64,000 bases of DNA from Myotis daubentonii (GCF_963259705.1 NC_081846.1:86812641-86876640); one strand, 5' to 3'; positions 1-11,679 are shown, numbered from the stretch's first letter. Numbers and translations are program-made. Notes: generated by a model not told the origin, from the letters alone.

Positions 1-440
1 GACATGGCTTTCTGCTGACTGTAGCAAACACAGACGCAGCCTCCGTCCCTGTCCTTGCTGGCCGGAACCTGGCCCGAGGCCCAGGCAGATCAGGCCTCTG
101 GGAGCTTGGGAGTCACGTCCCTCTCACCGTCCTCCAGCCTGGGGCAGCATCCCTGTGTCAACGGAATTCAGTTCCATTCATTCCACACATATTTCTGGAG
201 CTCCATCTTCGTGCTAGTCCCATGACATGCAGATAACGTCTGCCCTCGGGAGTCAGCGTCATCCTTGTGCTGCCTGAGACCCCATCCTATCCATCGGGGG
301 GTCAGGAGCAGAGCTCCCACGGCCACAGCCACCTACGAGGGGCACAGGGAGCGCTGTGCTATGGGGGAGGGTTCCGGCCGGGAAAATGAACGTGGTGCCG
401 CCGAGAACTCCCAGGCAATCACCAAAAAGCCAGACCTCTC
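1..440. other. Unannotated single-copy-looking sequence
   Basis: GC-rich non-coding DNA. Short open frames overlap on both strands without any recognisable domain, as expected by chance in GC-rich mammalian DNA. I see no gene or clear repeat here. Confidence 0.5.
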
Positions 441-870
441 CCACTTGCCTCGGCGTGTGTTTTCTTTCTAAAAGAGTCAGGCTCAGTTTGACAAACATAT
501 ATGGTGCCCACATCCAGACATCCATCATTAGGAAAGCGGCTAAATAAACAGTGGTCTATGCACACGGTGGGATGCTGCACGCGAGTGCTGCCCTGGCAGC
601 CGATGCACACACACGTCTGACTCTATCTACGGGAAGGTCAGGGCCAGACACCTGGCCGAGGGAAGGAGGTGGGAAGGATGGGCGCCTTCGGGGCCTTTGA
701 CGGGGAAGGAGGGGGATGGGGAGCTTTCTGGTGCTGGCCAAGCACACGTTGGTCTGGGTGCTGGTTACACGAGTGTCATCACATGAGAAAAACTGAACCG
801 CGCACTTCAAATGCATGTACTTTAATGTACGTTTCCTAGATCTTAGTGAAAATACAGGAACAAACAACAA
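440..870 (+). mobile_element. Old L1 3'-end fragment (degraded LINE)
   Basis: Two blocks resemble the tail of an old mammalian L1. Around 520-600 the sequence resembles the ORF2 end region, where 'ggaaagcggctaaataaa' precedes a tryptophan-rich segment in intact copies. Around 765-845 the 'ctggttacacgagtgt' motif is typical of the old L1 3'UTR. The GC-rich stretch between them is not clearly L1. No open frame survives. Subfamily not assigned. Confidence 0.55.
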
Positions 871-1089
871 AAACCGCACCCACCCTGGTGGATGTAGTGG
901 ACATGGGTGGTGCCTTGGTCTCTCAGCATCCCTGTTCTGATTGCCCCCGGGAATACCTCCCCTCTCAGTGGGCACAGCCTCACCGTGGGCACGTGACTGT
1001 ATGTGGCCAGCCGGACACTCCCTCTTGGAAGAGCATGCCGGGCAGAGTAAGAGAAAGATGCAGAAGGGTAGGAATGACTGACTCTAGAG

Positions 1090-1314
1090 CAGTGGTTCTC
1101 AACCTTCCTAATGCCGTGACTCTTTAATACAGCTCCTCATGTTGTGGTGACCCCCAACCATAAAATTATTTTTGTTGCTACTTCATAACTGTGATTTTGC
1201 TACTGTTATGAATCGTCATGTAAATATCTGATATGTAGGATGTATTTAGGCGACCCCTGTGAAAGGGTCGTTCGATCCCAAAAGGGGTCGCGACCCACAG
1301 GTTGAGAACCGCTG
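1090..1314 (+). mobile_element. Non-autonomous hAT transposon, URR1-like, with intact 8-bp TSD
   Basis: A 225-bp element begins CAGTGGTTCTCAACC and ends GGTTGAGAACCGCTG, which are near-perfect terminal inverted repeats. It is flanked by a perfect 8-bp direct repeat, CTCTAGAG, at 1082-1089 and 1315-1322, the signature of hAT transposition. It has no transposase, so it moved in trans. The ends and the central segment resemble, from memory, the rodent URR1 hAT family; the exact name needs a Repbase/Dfam search. A related copy with the same ends but a different centre lies at 5523-5745. Confidence 0.93.
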
Positions 1315-2791
1315 CTCTAGAGGCTGTCTGTTGCTGGACTGGCTGTTAGACACCATGGAGGCTGGAGGCTGGTTTGCTGGACCACCAGCCTCCTCAGCCT
1401 CCCCGCAGCCTGGGAAGCCCACAGCCTTCCAACCAATTCCACTGGGCTCGGGCCAGCCAGCCAGTTCCAGAGAACCTGCCCCAGTGGCACCCGCTCCAAT
1501 TCTGCTGGCACCAGGCCTTGGGCGGCTAGGGTAGGGTGGGAGTCCGAACGTTGACTCTGTAGCCTTTGGGACACTATTCACTGAGGAAGGAAATCAGGGC
1601 CAACCTTAGATGCCTGTTCAGGAGCCCTAACCTTCCTGGACTACAGTATGAGTGACAAAGAAACCCTAGTGACTACAAGCTTCTTAGATTTGAGGGCTGT
1701 TGGTTGCTGAGGCATCACAGGCTTGTCTGGCGGTGCCTACGGCCATCTGGAATCTCCAGCCCAAACCTCTTTTCTGGACGTCAGGTGGACATAGCAGCAG
1801 CTACAGGACGTCTCCACCTTGCAGTCCCATGTGCACTCGCCTTCCTGTCTGTACCCCAAGCGCTGCTCCCAGACTGTGTCATCCATCCAGATGAGGGACA
1901 CCATGTCCACCCTGACTTTCAAGCCCAGAGCCTCACCCCCCCCCCCCACCGGTGCCTTCCTCCCCCACCACGGCGCTCCTGAGCACTCACAGCCCCAAGT
2001 CCCCTTCTCCCAGCCTCACCCCCCCCCCCCCCCCAGCCCACTCACACGGCTGCACCTTCTCCAGCCCAGCACACCGATCCCTCCATTCTCTCTCCTTTGG
2101 CCAGAGTGGGCTTCGTGAAGTTCAAATCAAATCACGTCACCTGTCTGTCAAGTGCCTGCAGTGGCCACCCTGTGCTCCCAGCAAGGCGCCGACCTACATG
2201 GCCGTGCGGGCATCTCCAGCCATGTCCTGGCCACAATGGTCCTCCCTCAGCTCTGCCTCCCAGCCAGGGCCATCTGGGTTACGCATGTCTTTCATTCTGA
2301 TGCTTTGATATCGGGCGGGCCCCGCGGCACAGCGGGCCCAGGGTAATTCCCAGAGAGAGTGAACAAAAGCGAGTGTTCACCCACCCAGGGCCAGGTGCCA
2401 GGCAAGCAAAGATAGCCCTGTGCCCCGGCGCCACTGCGGCGATTCAAACGGGCCAATCCTGAGCCTGCTGACCCGCCTCGCCCGTTTATTCCCATGGAAG
2501 CCACAGGGAGACGCTTGCCCACATTCCTCTTTGGTCTCTGTCCTCCTGACCGAACCCTGGGCTCCCCCAGGTGCCCCAAGACATGGCAGGCCCTTTCCCT
2601 GGGGCCTGTGAGTGCCACCAGTTATCTTTTCCATGGCCGTTGTCTGCTGACCCTTTGACCTCACATTACTAACTAATAATCGGACGTACAGTAAGCATCC
2701 TGGCCCTCTGCACCTGGCCGGCTCCTTCTGCAGCCTCCGCTGCCGTGTCCGCCTGTGCAGGCTTCCCACCCCGCGCCCGGGGATCCAGACC

Positions 2792-2811
2792 GGGGGGGGG
2801 GGGGGGGGGGG
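2792..2811 (+). repeat. Homopolymer of 20 G
   Basis: An uninterrupted run of 20 G inside GC-rich DNA. It can form a G-quadruplex and its exact length in an assembly is often unreliable. Confidence 0.9.
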
Positions 2812-2934
2812 CCTCCGCTTGGCCCCTGGAGCCTCCGCGCAGTTTGCAGCCCTGCTCTGCAACCGATGCTCTGAGGCTTGGTGTCCTCGGGGAGGGCTCA
2901 GTCCTGGGGGGCAGCACCCCTGTTTTCTTGCTCC

Positions 2935-2999
2935 CAGATTGCATTCCTGGCACATAGTAAGTGCTCAATAAGCATTAGTTGTTGAATGACTAAATGGAC
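2935..2999 (+). repeat. MIR SINE 3' fragment
   Basis: The motif 'cacatagtaagtgctcaata' followed by 'gttgttgaatgactaaatg' is the conserved 3' part of the ancient tRNA-derived MIR family, in sense orientation. Confidence 0.85.
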
Positions 3000-3639
3000 A
3001 AATGGGTGCTCGTCATAAGCCATGTACAACAGAGCTTAGCTGCCCACGGACCCTGGCCAAGGAGGGGCGGGAATGGGAATGGCGCTTCCTACTGTGGCAG
3101 AGCACAGAGGGCTGCCCCCCCTCGGCTGTTCTCACCAGAGGCTGAGTGTTTCCCCTCCCCTTGGACACGAACTACCTTTTGAGCAATGGAATGTGCCGGA
3201 AGTGGCACCGTAACCTACGAGCTCAGCCCTAGTCCTTAAGAGATCTGCAGCTTCTCTGGCATCTTGGACCTTTCCCCTTGGGGCTCAGCAGCCACATGGA
3301 CTGTCCCGCTTGTAGGAGAGCTGACGCCCCCGTTGACAGCCCCAGTGGGGTGCACGCTGGCAGCCGGCACCACGGCCGCCCTGGGAGCCGGGTCCTTCCC
3401 GCACAGCCAGAGACCAGCTGGCCGCTGAGCAGCGCCCCTGAGCGAGCGGAGCAGAGGGCTTCTCGCCGAGCCCACAGGGTTTCCCGACCCCCAGGCACCA
3501 TGAGCAACTAACAGGGCTGCTGCTAGTGCAGCTCTGGGCTGGCTGTGGGCAGCGGTGGGCCATAGGCAGATGCCGCTGCCCGCTGGGCCGCAGTGTTGGA
3601 TTATTTGTGAAGCACAGGGCAACGCAGCACTGAGGGTGT

Positions 3640-3735
3640 GACCCTGCATTACAGGAGAAGGAGACTGAGGCCCAGGGTTAAACACCTCGCCTAATATCCC
3701 AAAGTCCGGCTCCAACCCCCCTCCTTCCATCCGCC
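3640..3735 (-). repeat. MIR SINE fragment
   Basis: 'ttacaggagaaggagactga' followed by 'ggcccagggttaaacacctc' is the reverse complement of the MIR core that normally reads as AACCTCTCTG..CTCAGTTTCC. Degraded. Confidence 0.7.
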
Positions 3736-4423
3736 TCCTGCCCTCTCCACCTGGGAGATAAATGGCTGGAGACCCGGTGGATGGGCAGAGGGGTGGTGTG
3801 GGGGCTGGGCCCAAGGGCGACCATGGTGGGAAGAGCAGGGGGAAGGTGTTTGAGGCTGACACCCCGTGACCAGCCAGTCCGACGTGGCCCAGCCCTGGAT
3901 GGGCATGAGTGCTTGGCTGTGGGCCTGGGTGTGAACGCACAGTCCCCAGCAGGCCAGGGCTGGCCGCAGCGTGGCCCTGCCCACGCCGCCTTGCTCCCCG
4001 TGGCTCTGCCTGGGAACGGACGCTGTCAGTGGCGAGGGGGCACCCTGCTCCGCCACGCTTGTCGGGAGGCGTTATGGGGGCTTTGAAGCGGGGCCCTTGG
4101 GCCTGCTCAGTCCCTTCCTCCCCATGGGGTGGGGCCTGTCCAGGGCCAGCGTGGGCACTCGCTGCTCTGCTGGTCCTCACCGGCACTTGGCTGCCCATTC
4201 CCCTCATCCCGGGAGAGTCTTGGGGGGCTGGGCACTGTGTTGGCCAACTCCGGCTGCCCGCCAGGCCGCACTGGCTTCATGGTCTCTGATTAAACCAATA
4301 GTAATAGGTGCTGACTGTCAAAACTGGCCCAAACTGTGAGGACAAAAAAGAACAATGACCTGTCCCCTCACCTGGAGATTAGTATGGAGAGGGACCTGCT
4401 CCCAGTCTTTTTTCTTTGCTATT

Positions 4424-4779
4424 CCTCTCCCTCCCTCCCTCCCCTCCCTCCCTCCTTCCTCCCATCCCTCCCTCCCTCCCTCCCTCCCCTCCCTCCCTCC
4501 TTCCTCCCATCCCTCCCTCCCTCCCTCCCTCCTTCCCTCCCTCCCTCCCTCCCTCCCTCCCTCCTTCCCTCCCTCCTTCCTCCCCTCCTTTTCTCCCTAC
4601 TTCCTTCCTTCCTTCCTCCCTCCCCTCCCTCCCCTCCCTACCACCTTCCTTCCTCCCTCCCTCCCTCCCTCCCTCCCTCCTTCCCTCCCTCCCTCCCTCC
4701 CTCCTGTCCTTCCTTCCCTCTCTCCCTTCCTCCCTTCCTCCTTTCCCATCCTTCCCTTCCCTCCCTCCTACCTTCCTTT
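4424..4779 (+). repeat. (CCCT)n/(CCTT)n polypyrimidine microsatellite, about 356 bp
   Basis: An almost pure C/T strand made of CCCT units with interspersed CCTT units. All three plus-strand frames stay open and encode Pro/Ser/Leu-rich strings; these are products of the repeat and not genes. The long homopurine-homopyrimidine mirror structure can form triplex (H-) DNA. It is likely length-polymorphic. Confidence 0.95.
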
Positions 4780-5514
4780 GTTAGTTTGTTTCTAAATACT
4801 TACGAGCAGGACTAGTTCTTGCTCACCCTCCTGCCAGGCACGATGAGGCTTAGCTCTCTCTTCTCCTTGCCTGACATCACATGTGCACATCCGCTCACAC
4901 ACACCCACCCATGCCTAAATATAGTACTTTTACTTACATATTATTATAAATTAAATGACTACAACTGTGACCACTAGTTAGACCTGAACCGTGCAGAGTG
5001 CTATAAATTCTTTCCTCGCAAACAGCTTATCGCTTTCCCTGGTGTCAGTATGCTCTCCGTCTCCCTGCTTCTGTCCGTCTGTCTCTCTCTCAGTGTTCAC
5101 CTAATTTCCAAAGTACCGACCACAGATGGTGCCCCCGGTTCTGCCAACCTCTAATCTCGTCCCACAATGTTTGTTTACATCAGGCATTCTGTTGTGTCCA
5201 TCAGCCTGGCTGGTCTGGCTGCCCTCTCTGCAGGCACACACCACCCACTGCTCCCTTCCTTGTCATCCTGGGGAGACCCTCAGCCCTCCTTCATTCCCTG
5301 AGCCCCATCTCTTCCTTTTCTCATTCACTCCCTTTTTAGCGGAGCGCCTCTTCCTGTGGTTGCCTGAGAAAGCGTGCATCGTAGGTCAGCTTTCTGAAAC
5401 TCTGCATGGCTGCAGCGCCCATCTCCGGGCTGGCCCTGATTGCTGTCCTTGAGCGGCGGTTTGCTTAGGGATGAACCATAGGTTGGAAATACGTTTCCTT
5501 CAGAATTTTGAAGA
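4780..5514. other. AT/GC-mixed non-coding DNA
   Basis: No gene is recognised. The segment 4910-5040 is AT-rich. From about 5280 the sequence begins to look like a degraded, widely dispersed mammalian repeat that continues beyond the hAT insertion at 5523-5745. Confidence 0.4.
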
Positions 5515-5522
5515 CTTTACTT

Positions 5523-5745
5523 CAGCGTTTCTCAACCTGTGGGTCGCGACCCCTTTGGGGGTTGAACGACCCCTTCACAGGGGTCGCCTAAGACCATCGG
5601 AAAACACATATATAATTACATATTGTTTTTGTGATTAATCACTATGCTTTCATTATGTTCAATTTGTAACAATGAAATTGGGGGTCACCACAACATGAGG
5701 AACTGGATTAAAGGGTCACGGCATTAGGAAGGTTGAGAACCACTG
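5523..5745 (-). mobile_element. Non-autonomous hAT transposon sharing ends with the 1090 copy, intact 8-bp TSD
   Basis: A 223-bp element from CAGCGTTTCTCAACC to GGTTGAGAACCACTG, flanked by a perfect 8-bp duplication CTTTACTT at 5515-5522 and 5746-5753. In reverse complement, the first about 70 and last about 70 bases align closely with the element at 1090-1314. The central about 80 bases do not align and are AT-rich. It is therefore a separate internal-deletion derivative mobilised by the same kind of transposase. Confidence 0.93.
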
Positions 5746-5753
5746 CTTTACTT

Positions 5754-6310
5754 TTTTTGTGTGTTTGGCTGCCAAACAGGTGAGAAGATGGAAGCCCTTC
5801 ATACTCCTTCTCTTGTCATGAGACCATTCTTTCCTTCTCGTACGAGAAGAGAGTATCTTCTCTGTCCCAGGATTCACACATCCAGCTAAGGCAGCCTGCG
5901 CGGGCTATTTTCAGTTACGTGTTGGGCCTTTTTTCCTGTCCTTCTCATGACTCATGCTCGTTAGTTCTGGGAATTTCCTGGGATTACCTCAGTGACAATT
6001 TCCTCCCTCCTCTCCTCCCTCCTCTCTTTCTGGAATGCCAACTTCTCAAAGGTCTTGTTAGGCTGCGCATTTTCTTATTCTTTTTTATTTTATTTTTTTT
6101 ACATGTTCTATCTTTTTGCCTTTGTGCTCTATGCTCTGGGTAAATTCTTCCACTTGATTTTTCTAACTTCTGACTCGTGTTTTTAATTTCCAAGAGCTCT
6201 TTTTTTTTGGACTGTTCATTTTATACCATCCTTTCTTGTTTCTGGGGTGTAATAGAACTCTCACCTCCTGCGGTATCAATGATAGTCCCGATGCTCTCCT
6301 TCCTACCAGC
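5754..6310. repeat. Ancient dispersed repeat, class uncertain
   Basis: Together with about 5480-5514 this looks like one old dispersed repeat split by the hAT insertion. The stretch near 6183-6200, 'taatttccaagagctctttt', is a motif I have seen in many mammalian loci, but I cannot name the family with confidence. No coding capacity. Confidence 0.4.
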
Positions 6311-6404
6311 TCCTTCCTCCCTCCCTTCCTCCCTCCCTTCCTTCCTTCCTTCCTTCCTTCCTTCCTTCCTTCCTTCCTTCCTCTCTCCCTCCCTTCCTTC
6401 CTTT
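6311..6404 (+). repeat. (CCTT)n/(CCCT)n microsatellite
   Basis: Tandem CCTT and CCCT units that run directly into the T-rich end of a minus-strand Ves SINE. Microsatellites commonly arise beside SINE poly-A tails. Confidence 0.95.
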
Positions 6405-6637
6405 CTTTTTTTTTTAAAAAAAATATTTCTATTGATTTCAGAGAGGCCGGGAGAGAGAGATAGAAACATCAATGATGAGATGAAACATCAATGAATAATT
6501 GATCGGCTGCCTCCTGCACACCCCACACTGGGGATGGAGCCTGCAACCTGGGTATGTGTCCTGACTGGGGAATCGAACTGTGACCTCCTGGTTCATAGAT
6601 AGACGCTAACCACTGAACAATGCCGGCTGGCTGGGCT
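6405..6637 (-). mobile_element. Ves SINE (tRNA-derived, bat-specific)
   Basis: Read on the minus strand, this begins near 6637 with the tRNA-related head (GCCGGC-type start, then 'agtggttagcgtct') and a B-box-like segment containing 'ggttcgattcc' in degraded form. It continues through a 'gatgtttc..tctctctc' region and ends in an A-rich tail seen here as T/A runs at 6405-6422. Ves SINEs are Pol III-transcribed elements moved by L1 and typical of vespertilionid bats. Confidence 0.9.
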
Positions 6638-7224
6638 CACTTCTTTCCCCATTGATTGTTTTGGTGACTTTTCCATTAGCAGCAGCTCCAAGGTGTCTGG
6701 ATCCTCATAGTTAAGACAGGGGACAACAGAGCTGAGCCGAGGCTCAGAGCGCACATGTGTGCTTCGTGGGCTGCGTGATTAGCTGCATCACTTGGCAGAA
6801 CTCTGGGTCTTTCTTCTTCAGATTGCACAGAGAAGATCCTTCTGGTTTCTTCTCCAGAGGACAAAGGCCTCCCTGCCGGTGTTCAGGTGAAAAACTAAGG
6901 CTTTTTCAAGGTCATACAGCTGAGTAAGTGGGAGCCGGGATTCGAACCCAGATAGATTGCTCTTGACTACGCTGTACTATCTCAGGTTGCATGCAGGAGG
7001 GTCCTTCCTGCACTAAACTGCTGCACCATCCTCAAGGATATGAACGTGCTACTGTATTCAAGTTAACGAGCACAGGGGGTGTAAAATCGATGATCGTATA
7101 TCACCCTCCCTCCTTCCCTCTTGCCACCACAAAGCATTAGTAAAGCAAACCAAACTTTGAAAGCACGCCTAAAACTATAAGAATAACACATGCTGTGCAA
7201 GGAAAAAAATACAGATTTCATAGA

Positions 7225-7345
7225 TTGGATTCAAGACTCCAGAGAGGTTAACGAAGCCGGCCGGCACCACACAGTGTGCGGGAGGAGCCGGACTGGGTTC
7301 GAATCCTGTGCTCATAGCCACTGCCTGACCCATTCCTGAGCCACT
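7225..7345 (-). repeat. MIR SINE fragment
   Basis: 'gagaggttaacgaagc' followed by 'ggactgggttcgaatcc' matches the antisense MIR order (core, then tRNA-like B-box region), with substitutions. Confidence 0.65.
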
Positions 7346-7444
7346 TCCCCCTAAGTCACCTCCTTTCCTGCAGGGTTCTCCTTTGCCTCAGCCACCCTGC
7401 TCTTTCCCTTTGGGGGTGTCTCTGACTTACCTTTGAACTCGCAG

Positions 7445-7500
7445 GGCTCCACGCGGTGCCTGGCACACAGTAGGCACTCAGTACTTACTTCCTGAAATGA
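7445..7500 (+). repeat. MIR SINE 3' fragment
   Basis: 'tgcctggcacacagtaggca' followed by 'ctcagtacttacttcctg' is the 3' signature of MIR in sense orientation. Confidence 0.75.
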
Positions 7501-9574
7501 GGAGCCCTTACAGGAGATGGGAAACAGGTGCCAAGAGGCTAGTGACCTGTTCCAGGGAACCATCCCAGGGGCCAGGCCCAGGGCTCCAGGACAGAGCCTG
7601 GCCCCACCCTGGAGACAGACCAGCATGCTTAAACCTTGGTTAGAAGCCAGTGCGGGTCAAAGGCTTGGTCAACAAAGGCCTTGTGTTTAGAGAACACCTG
7701 GCCGAGTGGGGTCTGGCAAGGAGAAGGGCCAGGGCAGCTGGAGCCGCCCCCTGGAGGCAGTGGGCTCAGCTGGAGCCTGGGAGGGGGAGCGGAGTGTGGG
7801 GTGGCCTTCTTTGTTCCCCTGAGTTTCACCTTGGCCCTGGTGCTCCGGTTTCCAGATAGAATACAGAACTCCCAGTTAAGTCTGAATTTCAGATACCCAA
7901 CAAATGAGTCTTGGTATCCATATATCCCAACTACTGCACGAAATGTATGCAAATTAAAAATTTACTCATTGTTTACCCGCAATTCAACCCTCTCCCTGCA
8001 GTCACCTCCACAGGGCAGACTAGGCCTCTCACCAGGGCACTTGGGTGGCACCGCTCTGCTGAGTAAAACCCTTGGAGGGCTCCCACCTCCCAGGAGCAGG
8101 CTCCTCCCAAGGGCCCTTGCCACCCGCCCCCTCGTCCTTTGCCACCACCACAGCCTGGGTCCATGTGGGTCTGCAGGCTCCTTGGGAGCCTGTCTCTGCA
8201 CTGCTCTCCCCTCAGCTGCCGCCTGCCCTTCAGCTCTGCCTGATCGCCCAGCTCCTTCCAGGACCCCCCCGCGCCTCCCCCGCAGCTGAGTTCTGCAGCC
8301 CCCGCCCAGGAGAGGGGCTCGGCGGGGACACAGCTGCCACACACTGCTGGGGTGGCTGCGGTGAGACCAGAGGCTGACAGAGCAACATGTCTCATACCGC
8401 AGGGACGGGGCCTCCTCTCCTCATCCACCTGACCAGTCCCCGAGCAGCCCTGCCGGGGGCCAGCGTGGCTGGTAACAGACCTGGAGGGCCCTCAGCTGCT
8501 GAGGGGACTAGGGGCAGCCTGGCTGCAAGGGCGCCTCTCCCTGGGGAGAAGGGTTGTCAGCAGGGTCCGCAGTAGACTTTCTGGGGCAAGGCCATCGGGG
8601 AAGCTCTGGGGTCCAGGGGCCCAGGCCACCTGGGCGCTAAAGGCTCTGGGCATGATGGGGACAGCGGTGGGAGTGCTGGAGGAGGGCCCCGCCTCAGGTC
8701 GGGGCTCAGGCATCGGCGGCACCGTTGATCAGGTGACAGTGGTGGTGTGGGGTGATCTCACTGCCACGTCCGAGGACCAAGTGAATGAAATTCACAGGGT
8801 TTTAGTGAAAGATGCGTTATAACCTGCATCCCCGGGTGAGCAGCACTGGTGACAGGTGTAGTGTATTTGACAAATAAATGGAAAAGGTTTTAAACTTTCG
8901 GTGGACATTTGAATTGGACAGGCGTGAAGCATTTTGAACATCACTCCTGCCTGTGATTTCACCCCTTCCTGGGGAGGGCGCAGGCAGCTTCCAGGGGCTC
9001 AGTGAGTGAGGACAGCTCCAGGCCAGGCAGGCCCTGCTCTGGCACAGCCCCGAGGCGCGGAAGTGGCTCGAAAGGCCTCTGGGGATGGGACCGTACCCTA
9101 TTTTCCAGCACTGGGGTCCGGCGGGGCCCGGCACCCTGGATCCCAATCCCTCTGGGCACAAATGGCCACGTTGAGGCCCAGCTCCTTGTTCCATCTCTGT
9201 GTCCTGTGTGTACGGGGTGGGGCTTCCCGGCCCGCAGTCCCTGCCTCCACCGCTTCCTCGGTGGCCTCTGTCTCGCTGCCTTGTGTAACCCCCGTCCCCC
9301 ACTCCCAGCTGGGGGGATGCACTCTGAAGTCACAGCTGTGGCGTGGAATCCCAGGATCCACGAGCTCAGGAAAGTGGGACCACCTTTCGGGGCCTCAGTT
9401 TCCTCACCTGTGCTGAGATGGGTCCCAGAATCACACACCCACCTCTCTCAGGATGGTCCTGGGGCGGAGCTAGAACCCTGCACAAAGCAGGGACTCCATG
9501 GAATCAGCGAGGCGCTTCCCGCGACCGGCCCTCCTTCTGACAGTCTCAGGTTCTGATGTGGCCACCGTGGTCCC

Positions 9575-9850
9575 ACCTCACCTGCCCTCCGCCCTCTCCC
9601 CTTCTCTTCACAGGCCCCTCACAGGCTCCTTCTCGCTGATTCTCAAACCCGCCAGGCCCACCTGCCTCAGAGCCTTTGCACTGCTGTTCCCTCTGCCTGG
9701 AGCTCCGACCTCCCAGGCCTCCGTCCCCTCGTCGTCTCCTTCAGGCCGCTGCCCGCGTGCCCCTCCGCAGAGAGGCTTTCTCTGCCCTCCCGTTCAAAAC
9801 GCCGCTTGCCTTGCCCTTTACGGTGCTCCAGTTCCCTCCGAAGCACTTAC
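9575..9850 (+). repeat. L2 LINE 3' fragment
   Basis: 'ctcagagcctttgcactgct' followed by 'gttccctctgcctggag', then 'cagagaggctttctctgcc', is the classic L2 3' region, sense strand. No open frame is relevant. Flanking single-copy DNA is GC-rich. Confidence 0.88.
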
Positions 9851-10276
9851 CAGCTCGGGTCTCCCCAGCACGTGGGCCAAGGGCACAGCTACTTCCCTCT
9901 GCGGGCGCTCAGCTGTTGGGAGAGGCTCGGCGTGGAGGAGGAGAAGCGGCAGGCTGGGTGCAGGGGAGCCTCGGGCCCTGAGACAGGGAGAAGCCCAGTG
10001 AGGAAGCTGGTGCTTTAGCCACGGGCACCGGGGAAACTGAGTCTAGAGACCTCGGACCCGCTGCCAAATGCAACAGGCCAAAGGTGGGGACTCTGCATGC
10101 AGCCTGTGGACCCAGAGCCAAGCTGGGTAGCGAGTCCCCTCATGCAGAGAGCGCTAATGGCCCTTGCCTTCCTGCCCGGCTCCTGGCACCTGGTGACTCC
10201 ATAGCAGCATCTGCCCTCGTCCCTGAGGGCACAGGGGCCTGTGGGGTCCCCGTGGCTGGGGAGTGCGGCCGCACTG

Positions 10277-10340
10277 GGAAGGCCAGGCCTGGCAGAGCGC
10301 AGGCCAGGCCTGGCAGACCGCCGGCCAGGCCTCCGCTGGC
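10277..10340 (+). repeat. Short tandem repeat with palindromic core GGCCAGGCCTGG
   Basis: Three successive units of roughly 22 bases share 'ggccaggcctggcaga', the third shortened and diverged. The core contains the self-complementary CCAGGCCTGG. Confidence 0.8.
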
Positions 10341-11679
10341 TCTGCAGGAGCCCTCTGCTGCCTGTCCCAGGGCAGGTGGCCTGCAGCACCGCCTCCTTCA
10401 GGCACCGCTGTTCACAGGACCACTGGGCCTGGCACTGCTGCCCAAGGGCACTGCCTTCTGTGGTCACCGACACCCAGACCCCACAGCCCGCCTTTCCCAC
10501 GTGGCTGAGAGCCTGGCTCCCCTTCTCCGCCCCACCCCCGGCTCAGGGACGACATAAGATGGGCAGAGGCAGGGACAGTGGGTCCAAGGCTGTGGAGACG
10601 CAGAGCTGCGCAGAAGCAGGAGCCTGGCGGGGAGCAGGTGCTCGTGTGGTGGGATGTGCAGGCCTCCTGGGAAGGGGGCTGAGATGGCACCTGCGCCCTG
10701 GGGCCCTGGGGAGGGGAACGGCATGTGATCGGGGAGGGCCTGAGGCTGAGAGCGATTGTGGGGGTGTCCCTGTGACCCCCAGCAGGATGGGGCAGTGGGG
10801 CCCTGCCTCGGGTGGACGCTGTGTTGGAAGCCGTCCCTCCATGGCGGCCCCCAGCGCTCACGGCTCCCCATGAGCAGGTCCGAACAGCTACCGCAAACGG
10901 GCGGACTGAGACCGAGGGCAGGAGAGAACCCAAGGTCACGGGGGCAGGGCCGGAATGGGCCGGGCCTCCTTCCAGATGACCACGGCCACACCCTCACGCT
11001 ACAGCACGAAGCGGAGGCCAGGGCCCCAGTCACCTGTTTTAGGCCCCGCAAGGGGCAGCCCAGCCAGCCCGGCTCCCTCAGCTCCCTGGCACGGCGATGT
11101 CACTGGGAGAAGAACGGAGACGCCTGTCTTTGCCCTCCCTCTTGTTTCCCCCCAGTGGACTCAAGACATATATTTGAGGCAGTCGGCAAACATGGCCGCC
11201 ACCCCCGCCTTGCATGTGAGCGGACCCGGGCCCAGAGAGGGAACGCTGCTTCTCCAGGTCACAGCGAGCGAGCCAGCTGCCGCGGTGCCGGACCCTCTGC
11301 CTCGTGGCTGAGGTTAAACACAAGGTCTTCGGAGGGAAGCCCGAGCTCTTCACCCTGGCTCTGCCCCAAGAGCTCAGCCCGCTGCTGAAACTCACGTTCT
11401 TCCCTTTAAAATGGGAAAGGCGACGTGCCGGGTGATGCCGGGGCCCCAGGCTGGCATTTAGAAGTGCCCGCAGACAGTGGCCACTGTGACTCCAGAGAGC
11501 CAGCCGGGCCAGGGCGGCGGCTGTCTCTGTCTGAGCCACTTCCCGCCGGGACTGCTGGCCCGACCTGGACCGAGGTGCCCGGAGGCGGGCACTGCCAACA
11601 GGGGCCCTGCCGCCGCTCCGGGACTGGGGGGACCGGGAGCGCAGCACATGGGCGCGCCGGGCCTTGCCATTGTTTTCTT

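Larger units (their letters stand above)
1323..4423. other. GC-rich non-coding stretch with homopolymer C/G tracts
   Basis: No gene is recognised. Poly-C tracts lie near 1937-1947 and 2019-2034 and a run of 20 G at 2792-2811. MIR fragments are listed separately. A 323-codon minus-strand open frame (3236-4207) has low-complexity Pro/Ser/Ala composition and no domain, and is treated as chance. The rest looks single copy. Confidence 0.5.
6638..9575. other. Non-coding stretch with MIR fragments and one ancient dispersed repeat
   Basis: MIR-like pieces occur at about 6895-6965 and 7225-7345 (minus) and 7445-7500 and 9395-9470 (plus). The segment 7845-7965, AT-rich, contains 'cccagttaagtctgaatttc', which resembles a widely dispersed old repeat I cannot name. 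The rest is GC-rich and looks single copy. Overlapping open frames of 150-217 codons between 7636 and 9556 show no domain and are not supported. Confidence 0.45.

Noticed and set aside
3236..4207. 323-codon minus-strand open frame
   Set aside because: GC-rich DNA with few stops, overlapping open frames on both strands, low-complexity composition and no domain. Far longer than a typical mammalian internal exon.
4336..4815. Pro/Ser/Leu-rich open frames
   Set aside because: They are translations of the CCCT/CCTT microsatellite.
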